Shown piece after piece: positions 6,371-10,689 of a DNA stretch of 10,689 bases (positions are counted from its first letter, which is position 1; each line of letters begins with the position of its first letter). The DNA comes from Alphaproteobacteria bacterium UBA7371 (GTDB taxonomy: Bacteria > Pseudomonadota > Alphaproteobacteria > UBA8317). The DNA is taken from assembly GCA_002469865.1 (NCBI GenBank), contig DKOD01000040.1:1-10689 (forward strand). Reading direction: 5' to 3'. A program made the translations under genes and the position numbers. Under the pieces are notes generated by a model that saw only the letters and a list, made by a program, of their open reading frames with translations, was not told where the DNA came from and ran no database searches.

Positions 6371-6778
6371 TTAGATGGATTTGGCGGGAAGGGAGCGAAC
6401 CCGAACACCGTCTATTTTCCAAGCACCTTGTTCCTTGGCCATCTGATAGATGATGATGTGTTTGGCGTCCTCGCTGTCGGTGATGAGGATGCCTTGGAAC
6501 AAATCCTCAGCACCCTCACGCAATTCCAAAAATTCAAAGCTTTCCGGGCGCCAGATCATGGGGTAGCCATTTTGCACCATGCGGCCAAAGGATTGGGGTG
6601 ACGGAAACACCTTTTTGATGTTGCTGGAGGCAAAACCATAGGCCTTGTCCACATCGTCGCTCAAAAACGCACTGATCTGGTTGGTGATGACCTCTTGGAT
6701 CGCTGAGCTACGCTCATCGGCCCTAACTTCAGACTGGCCCAACATGATGAGCATGCAAATGGAAAACACAAAACGCAT
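6371..6778 (-). CDS. DUF4864 secreted protein
   Basis: This 135-residue protein has a signal peptide at 1-20 (MRFVFSICMLIMLGQSEVRA) followed by a compact domain. The segments AIQEVITNQISAFLSDDVDKAYGFAS (26-51), IKKVFPSPQSFGRMVQNGYPMIWRP (54-78) and the closing GAWKIDGVRVRSLP (118-131) are the DUF4864 pattern, a family of exported proteins common in alphaproteobacteria and without a known function; its layout resembles NTF2/SnoaL-like folds. GGGGAGGG six nt upstream gives a strong ribosome site for ATG 6778; the in-frame ATG at 6823 would bury the signal peptide. It is 60 nt downstream of the GST-like gene and 15 nt upstream of the PqiA-like gene. Confidence 0.8.
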   Translation of the reverse strand: MRFVFSICMLIMLGQSEVRADERSSAIQEVITNQISAFLSDDVDKAYGFASSNIKKVFPSPQSFGRMVQNGYPMIWRPESFEFLELREGAEDLFQGILITDSEDAKHIIIYQMAKEQGAWKIDGVRVRSLPAKSI

Positions 6779-6797
6779 GGAAGACCCTCCCCAATGG

Positions 6798-6817
6798 CCT
6801 AGGTAATAGAAGCTAGG
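6798..6817 (-). other. Small stem-loop between GST-like and DUF4864 genes
   Basis: CCTAG and CTAGG, spaced by 10 nt, form a five-pair stem just upstream of the DUF4864 ribosome site. There is no T-run after it on the minus strand, so it is unlikely to terminate; it may only be a processing or stability element, or chance. Confidence 0.2.
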
Positions 6818-6838
6818 GGTCAATGTGTTGCTTTCAAG

Positions 6839-7468
6839 TCATTCGGTGGGGATGGTCTCGCCATAAAAAGGATTTTTGTCGGCAAATTCCTGAAGCCACT
6901 GCCCAAGCTTTGGCGATTGGCTTTCCCAATCATGTTGCGCTCTGAAACGCACATAGCCCAATGATGCGGCAAGCTTAATGCTTACCAAATTGGCATCAGT
7001 GGCCGGCATGTTTTTCCCAAAATAGGCAACCGACCCAATGATCTTTTCTCGTTGCGCATCAACATATTCCATATTGGGTTGGCCATCTTCAGGATGGTTG
7101 CGGATTTCATAGACCATGTTAAAGGCAGCTTCTGTGATGCCTTTGGCAATGATGGCATCTGTGAGCATGGCAAAGGCTTCAGGCGACGGTGCAGGTAGAA
7201 GCATGTTTCGGCCGTCATAGGCGTCAAGATATTGCATGATGATGGTGGAATCATGAATGGCGCTGCCATCGTCCAAAATCATGCAGGGGATTTTCCGCAA
7301 CGGGTTTTGCTGGGGTAATGGATCAGCTGGGTTGAGCCTGTCCATGTCTTCCCAAGCGACCTTTGACCCTAGGGCCATGTTGGCCATGCGGGCCATGCGC
7401 CCAAAGGGAGATTTTCCGCTGGTGCGCAAAGCTTTTGGCGCCGTCAAGGCAAAGGGGTTTTTGGTCAT
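6839..7468 (-). CDS. Glutathione S-transferase-like protein
   Basis: This 209-residue cytosolic protein has the two-domain GST layout. The N-terminal thioredoxin-like domain (to about residue 85) shows GKSPFGRMARMA at 18-29 with Ser20 at the start of helix 1, the place of the catalytic Ser/Cys/Tyr; NPLRKIPCMILDDG at 55-68 with the cis-Pro61; and AIHDSTIIMQYLDA at 70-83, where Asp73-Ser74 bind the glutathione gamma-glutamyl part. The helical domain follows from about 95 to the end. Typical partners are glutathione and electrophiles, or the protein may be a non-catalytic or isomerase-like member. The ATG overlaps the stop of the acyl-CoA synthetase gene by one nt (TAATG), and AGGA lies nine nt upstream. 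Its tight link with ligase and thiolase genes suggests it acts on a related substrate, but this is inference. Confidence 0.85.
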   Translation of the reverse strand: MTKNPFALTAPKALRTSGKSPFGRMARMANMALGSKVAWEDMDRLNPADPLPQQNPLRKIPCMILDDGSAIHDSTIIMQYLDAYDGRNMLLPAPSPEAFAMLTDAIIAKGITEAAFNMVYEIRNHPEDGQPNMEYVDAQREKIIGSVAYFGKNMPATDANLVSIKLAASLGYVRFRAQHDWESQSPKLGQWLQEFADKNPFYGETIPTE

Positions 7469-8982
7469 TATAATGTTCCTAACTGTTTTCTTAGTTCTGT
7501 TTTTAAGATCTTACCGTAATTGTTTTTAGGCAAGTCTGTGACGAAAATATAACGTTTCGGTCTTTTGAACCGGGCGATATGGTTCACACAGTGTGTGTCC
7601 AATTCCTTTGCATTTGTCTCATGCCCTGAATGCAGGCGCACAAATGCGACCACATTTTCCCCCCATTCCGGGTCTGGCTCGCCCACCACGGCAACCTCAT
7701 GGACATGATCCAAAAGAAGCAAACATTCTTCAACCTCTCTTGGGTAGATGTTGGTCCCCCCGGAAATAATCATGTCCTTGGAGCGGTCCTTCAGGGTGAT
7801 GTAGCCGTCATCATCCATGAAGCCTACATCGCCGGTGAACAGCCATCCATCCCGGATGGCCTTATTGGTTGCTTCGTCATTGCGCCAATATCCAAGCATC
7901 ACCAGGGGGCCTTTGACACAGATCTCGCCCATTTCACCGCGAGGCACTTCATTATTCTGCCCATCACGCATGGTTACCGTAATTGGCGATTGTACCGCCC
8001 CAATGGAAGCCAAACGTTCCCGCCAGCGTGGGTGGCCACGGTCGGCCACCTCATGACGTTTGAGGCTTGTGACCGCCATGGGCGCCTCACCTTGCCCATA
8101 GACTTGCACAAAACGTGGGCCCATGACCTCAACACCCTCCAGAATGTCAGCCAGATACATAGGACCACCGCCATAGATGATGGATTTGAGGCCCTCGCCA
8201 TGCGATTTTTCAGCTTTTGCCTCATCAATCAAACGCCGCACCATGGTGGGGGCGAAAAAACTGTGGATGTTGCCAATGTCTCGACCAAGTTGCAGAATTT
8301 CTTTTGCCTCAAAGCCGCCGGATTCAGGCACCAAATGCTTGGCCCCAGCCATGGTAAAGATGAAGTTATAAATGCCCGCGCCATGGGACATGGGTGCGGC
8401 ATAAAGATGAACATCATCTTGGTTCACCGGATCCACATCCAGCGGGTAGGAAAGGGACATGGTCATCAAGGCTCTTGATGGCATCATAACACCTTTCGGC
8501 CTACCGGTGGTGCCAGAGGTATAGAACAGCCAGATCATGTCATCACTGCCCGTTGGGTGGCGCTGTGGCCAAGGGGCTTCTTGGCTGAATTGGCAAAATT
8601 CTGGGCCATCCACAAAGTGAAGGGGGCAGGTTTCAATTGCGCGTAATTCGGCGCCAATATCTTCTGAGACAAAAGCCATGCTGGCTTCGGAATTTTCCAA
8701 AATCCAAGCCGTTTCCTTGCAATGAAGCTTATTATTGATGGGCACGGGCACCGCACCGAGCCACCAAATACCATGGAGGATGATTAGGTATTCTGGACGG
8801 TTGGTGGTGAAGAGCCCAATCCGATCGCCTGGTTTGACACCAAGCTTTTGAAGCGCGGCGGCCATGTAAGCCGCGCGCGCCGCAAATTCTTCATAACATG
8901 CCCAAAGTTTTGTGCCATGCAGAATGGCAGGGCTATTCGGGGCCCTTAAGCTGGTACGCACAAGCCATTCGGCAGGGTTCAT
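7468..8982 (-). CDS. AMP-forming acyl-CoA synthetase (fatty acid-CoA ligase type)
   Basis: This 504-residue enzyme belongs to the ANL adenylate-forming superfamily: it activates a carboxylic acid with ATP to an acyl-AMP and then forms the acyl-CoA. Motifs in order are the P-loop LFYTSGTTGRPKGVM at 152-166; SIIYGGGPM at 267-275; VYGQGEAP at 294-301; LFTGDVGFMDDDGY at 381-394 with the ATP-ribose Asp385; KDRSKDMIISGGTNIYPREVE at 398-418; and NNYGKILKTELRK at 487-499 with Lys491 as the adenylation lysine. All catalytic elements are intact and length is normal. In the A5 motif the usual YGxTE reads YGQGE. The ATG overlaps the thiolase stop by four nt (ATGA) and has no good ribosome site of its own, so translation should depend on the thiolase gene. 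Chain length or substrate class cannot be told from the motifs. Confidence 0.92.
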   Translation of the reverse strand: MNPAEWLVRTSLRAPNSPAILHGTKLWACYEEFAARAAYMAAALQKLGVKPGDRIGLFTTNRPEYLIILHGIWWLGAVPVPINNKLHCKETAWILENSEASMAFVSEDIGAELRAIETCPLHFVDGPEFCQFSQEAPWPQRHPTGSDDMIWLFYTSGTTGRPKGVMMPSRALMTMSLSYPLDVDPVNQDDVHLYAAPMSHGAGIYNFIFTMAGAKHLVPESGGFEAKEILQLGRDIGNIHSFFAPTMVRRLIDEAKAEKSHGEGLKSIIYGGGPMYLADILEGVEVMGPRFVQVYGQGEAPMAVTSLKRHEVADRGHPRWRERLASIGAVQSPITVTMRDGQNNEVPRGEMGEICVKGPLVMLGYWRNDEATNKAIRDGWLFTGDVGFMDDDGYITLKDRSKDMIISGGTNIYPREVEECLLLLDHVHEVAVVGEPDPEWGENVVAFVRLHSGHETNAKELDTHCVNHIARFKRPKRYIFVTDLPKNNYGKILKTELRKQLGTL

Positions 8983-10145
8983 GAGTTTTTGGCATTCTCA
9001 AGGACGGAGCAATAATTGGCCACACCGGACCCGCCCATATTGAACACGCAACCAAGTTTGGCATTTTCCACTTGCATCTCGCCAGCCTGTCCTGTGAGCT
9101 GCATGGCCGACATGACATGCATGGACACGCCCGTCGCACCTACTGGATGGCCCTTGGCTTTCAGACCGCCTGAAACATTAATAGGCAAACGGCCACCCAA
9201 TTCTGTCAGGCCCTCACGGATGGCTTCACCGCCCTTGCCCTTAGGTTTGAGGCCGATGGATTCATAGATCAGCAATTCAGCAATGGTGAAACAATCATGC
9301 ACTTCGGCAAAGTCGATATCATCATGGGTAACCCCAGCCATTTCGAAGGCCTGACGGAAGGATTCCCGTGGCCCTTCAAAATCGGTCATGTTGCGGCGGG
9401 ACATGGGCAGGAAGTCATTAACATGGGCCGCCCCACGAAATGCGATGGAATGGGTAAAATCGCCTTCCATGTCATCGGCCACCATGATCATCGCTGCGGC
9501 CCCATCGGTGATCAATGAGCAATCGGTGAGGCGCAATGGTGGGGCAATAAGGGGATTCTTCTCAGAGACATTGTTGCAAAATTCAAAACCCACATCTTTT
9601 TGCATATGGGCAAGGGGGTTACGGAGCCCGTGACGGTGGTTTTTGGCTGCAATCAAGGCCAATTCCTGGGAATGATCACCAAATTCCTGGAAATATTGGC
9701 CGGCAACACGGCCAAAGATGGCGGGGAAGCTCATGCCACCTTCTTCCTTCTGATAGGATGCAGAGCCCAAAGACTCAGTGACGCCAGCAGTGTCCCGTGA
9801 GGTCATTTTTTCCGCACCGACCACCAGAACAACACGGGCATCTCCGGAACGGATGGCATTTCGGGCGGAATAAACAGCAGCCGAACCACTGGCACAGGCA
9901 TTTTCGCAACGTGTGGCAGGTTTGAAGCGAAGTCCCTCATCGGCCTGGAGAACCATGGAAGAAGTAAAGCCATCGGGCACCAACCCAGCATTGAAATGAC
10001 CGAGATAAATGGCATCAACATCTTCTGCCTTGATGCCAGCGCTGTCGAGCGCCTCGCGGACCACGGCCACCACCATGTCCTCAAAGCTTTCCTCAAGGCG
10101 GCCAAACTTGCTGTGTCCCCAGCCAACGATCCGTGCGTCCATCAT
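8979..10145 (-). CDS. SCP2-type thiolase (acetyl-CoA acyltransferase family)
   Basis: This 388-residue protein belongs to the thiolase superfamily, SCP2/lipid-transfer type; such enzymes cleave 3-oxoacyl-CoA with CoA or run the reverse condensation. Key elements are RCENACASGSAAVYSARNAI at 79-98 with nucleophile Cys84, EVHDCFTIAELL at 281-292 (the HDCF motif that replaces NEAF and whose Cys285 is thought to replace the second catalytic Cys), and GGLKAKGHPVGATG at 326-339 with His333. The C-terminal loop reads FNMGGSG (368-374) instead of the CxG loop of classical thiolases. GGAG lies four nt before ATG 10145 and seven nt before the next ATG at 10142, so the second may be the true start. It is the first gene of the cluster. 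Whether it is degradative or biosynthetic, and its substrate, remain open; some relatives lack proven thiolase activity. Confidence 0.9.
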   Translation of the reverse strand: MMDARIVGWGHSKFGRLEESFEDMVVAVVREALDSAGIKAEDVDAIYLGHFNAGLVPDGFTSSMVLQADEGLRFKPATRCENACASGSAAVYSARNAIRSGDARVVLVVGAEKMTSRDTAGVTESLGSASYQKEEGGMSFPAIFGRVAGQYFQEFGDHSQELALIAAKNHRHGLRNPLAHMQKDVGFEFCNNVSEKNPLIAPPLRLTDCSLITDGAAAMIMVADDMEGDFTHSIAFRGAAHVNDFLPMSRRNMTDFEGPRESFRQAFEMAGVTHDDIDFAEVHDCFTIAELLIYESIGLKPKGKGGEAIREGLTELGGRLPINVSGGLKAKGHPVGATGVSMHVMSAMQLTGQAGEMQVENAKLGCVFNMGGSGVANYCSVLENAKNS

Positions 10146-10333
10146 TTTTCTCCAACTAACAAGTGGGTGTGTTTGCTTGTGGCCAAGCTAGGATCATGGG
10201 GGGCCGCTGGCAATCCAAATTTTGCACCTAACGCCAGTGTCTTCTTGCACAAGCAAATTTGTGGCCGTGACATCACGGACAATCAACGCCATCATGGGAT
10301 GTCTTCTTCAATGATCGAACAAAAGCCACATTC
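10146..10333. promoter_or_regulatory. Divergent control region with inverted repeats
   Basis: This 188-nt gap separates the thiolase-led cluster from a divergent transporter gene. It holds three clean inverted repeats: GCTTG-TGGC-CAAGC (10175-10188), CTTG-CA-CAAG (10244-10253) and CCGTGA-CA-TCACGG (10265-10278). The last is a 14-nt near-palindrome of operator type. ACAAG/CTTGT (10159-10163 and 10176-10180) overlaps the first. No strong -35/-10 pair stands out on either strand. A local regulator is likely but its gene is not in the window. Confidence 0.4.
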
Positions 10334-10689
10334 ATGCTTGCCACCATTCTCTCCGCCATCGCCCCCGTCTTTGCCATTATCATGGTGGGGATGTTGCTTG
10401 GCCGTCTCGGCTTTCCTGGCCCAGAATTTTGGCGTGGTGCTGATAGGCTTTGCTATTGGGTCCTTTTTCCCTGCCTCCTCTTTGCGAAGATCTCTGAATT
10501 GGAAATTTCCTTAGATTTGGTGGCCATGATTGCAGGATCTGCTTATCTTGGGTTTGCCGCCAGCCTTATTTTTGTTCTCTTAACCACCAAGCTCATGGCC
10601 ATGGACCAGCCATTACGAACCTCGGTTCTGCAAGGTGGTTGTCGGCATAACACCTTTGTGGCCTTGGCCATTGCCCAAGGATTGTTTGG
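10334..10689 (+). CDS. AEC-family transporter (3' part outside window)
   Basis: The 118 visible residues are the start of an auxin efflux carrier (AEC) family membrane transporter, a family of secondary carriers for small organic acids (malate and malonate in characterised bacterial members). Hydrophobic segments lie at about 3-23, 37-52 and 62-86. LATILSAIAPVFAIIMVGML at 2-21, RLCYWVLFPCLLFAKIS at 38-54 with the helix-breaking Pro46, and LQGGCRHNTFVALAIAQG at 99-116 follow the family pattern. Full members have about 300-320 residues, so roughly the first third is present. The ATG at 10334 fits the first segment exactly, but I see no Shine-Dalgarno sequence before it, so the message may be leaderless or poorly translated. 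The substrate may be linked to the divergent acyl-CoA cluster; this is inference from position only. Confidence 0.8.
   Translation, partial: MLATILSAIAPVFAIIMVGMLLGRLGFPGPEFWRGADRLCYWVLFPCLLFAKISELEISLDLVAMIAGSAYLGFAASLIFVLLTTKLMAMDQPLRTSVLQGGCRHNTFVALAIAQGLF

Noticed and set aside
7630..8478. Open frame of 282 codons on the plus strand
   Set aside because: It lies fully antisense to the acyl-CoA synthetase, whose motifs are intact, and its translation is rich in His and Ile with no recognisable domain.
9996..10514. Open frame of 172 codons on the plus strand running across the divergent region
   Set aside because: It is antisense to the thiolase start and out of frame with the transporter gene; the translation is low-complexity and has no family pattern.
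1..10689. Defence island, toxin-antitoxin pair, phage remnant, transposon or CRISPR array
   Set aside because: No repeats in series, recombinase, nuclease or toxin-like small gene pair was seen; every main gene fits metabolism or the cell envelope.

Overview
The window reads as ordinary chromosomal DNA of a Gram-negative bacterium, most likely an alphaproteobacterium. Base composition looks close to 50% G+C by eye. The evidence for this is the gene families present: DUF4864, DUF4149, a Spy/CpxP-like protein with the AELNG-PGPKHVLEL motif, and a glyoxylate-type aminotransferase with the GPSVMPDRV and NIYEG motifs. There are also several lipoproteins with clear lipoboxes and Shine-Dalgarno-led starts. 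I assigned the organism from remembered family signatures, not from a search. I see no rRNA, tRNA, CRISPR array, transposase, integrase or phage gene.

Layout from left to right. (1) Positions 1-783, minus strand: a META/HslJ-like lipoprotein gene overlaps by 4 nt (ATGA) a downstream PaaI-type hotdog thioesterase that is cut by the window edge. (2) Positions 949-2553, plus strand: a secreted protein of unknown function, a second PaaI-type thioesterase with an intact HGG motif, and a small lipoprotein. (3) Positions 2605-4513, minus strand: a Spy/CpxP-like periplasmic protein with a Cys/His/Met-rich tail, then a PLP-dependent class V aminotransferase of the alanine/serine-glyoxylate group. A G+C-rich perfect palindrome lies between this gene and the convergent lipoprotein gene. 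(4) Positions 4774-5397, plus strand: a lipoprotein of unknown function, divergent from the Spy-like gene. (5) Positions 5477-10145, minus strand: a tightly packed six-gene cluster, transcribed as thiolase, acyl-CoA synthetase, glutathione S-transferase-like protein, DUF4864 protein, PqiA-like membrane protein, DUF4149 membrane protein. (6) Positions 10334 to the end, plus strand: the first 118 codons of an AEC-family (auxin efflux carrier-like) transporter, divergent from the cluster across a 188-nt region containing several inverted repeats.

Two themes run through the window. One is acyl-CoA chemistry: an AMP-forming acyl-CoA ligase, an SCP2-type thiolase and two hotdog thioesterases. The other is the cell envelope: three lipoproteins, two exported proteins of unknown or loosely known role, a Spy-like protein and two small polytopic membrane proteins. 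The thiolase, ligase and GST-like genes are joined by 4-nt and 1-nt stop/start overlaps, so they are probably translated together. The substrate cannot be read from the sequence, and no acyl-CoA dehydrogenase, hydratase or hydroxyacyl-CoA dehydrogenase is present here to complete a beta-oxidation round. I did not find a convincing undescribed multi-gene system. The points most worth a second look are the uncharacterised secreted proteins, the HAA variant of the first thioesterase, the metal-binding-like tail of the Spy-like protein, the coupled cluster and its divergent control region, and a marked excess of the palindrome CCATGG.
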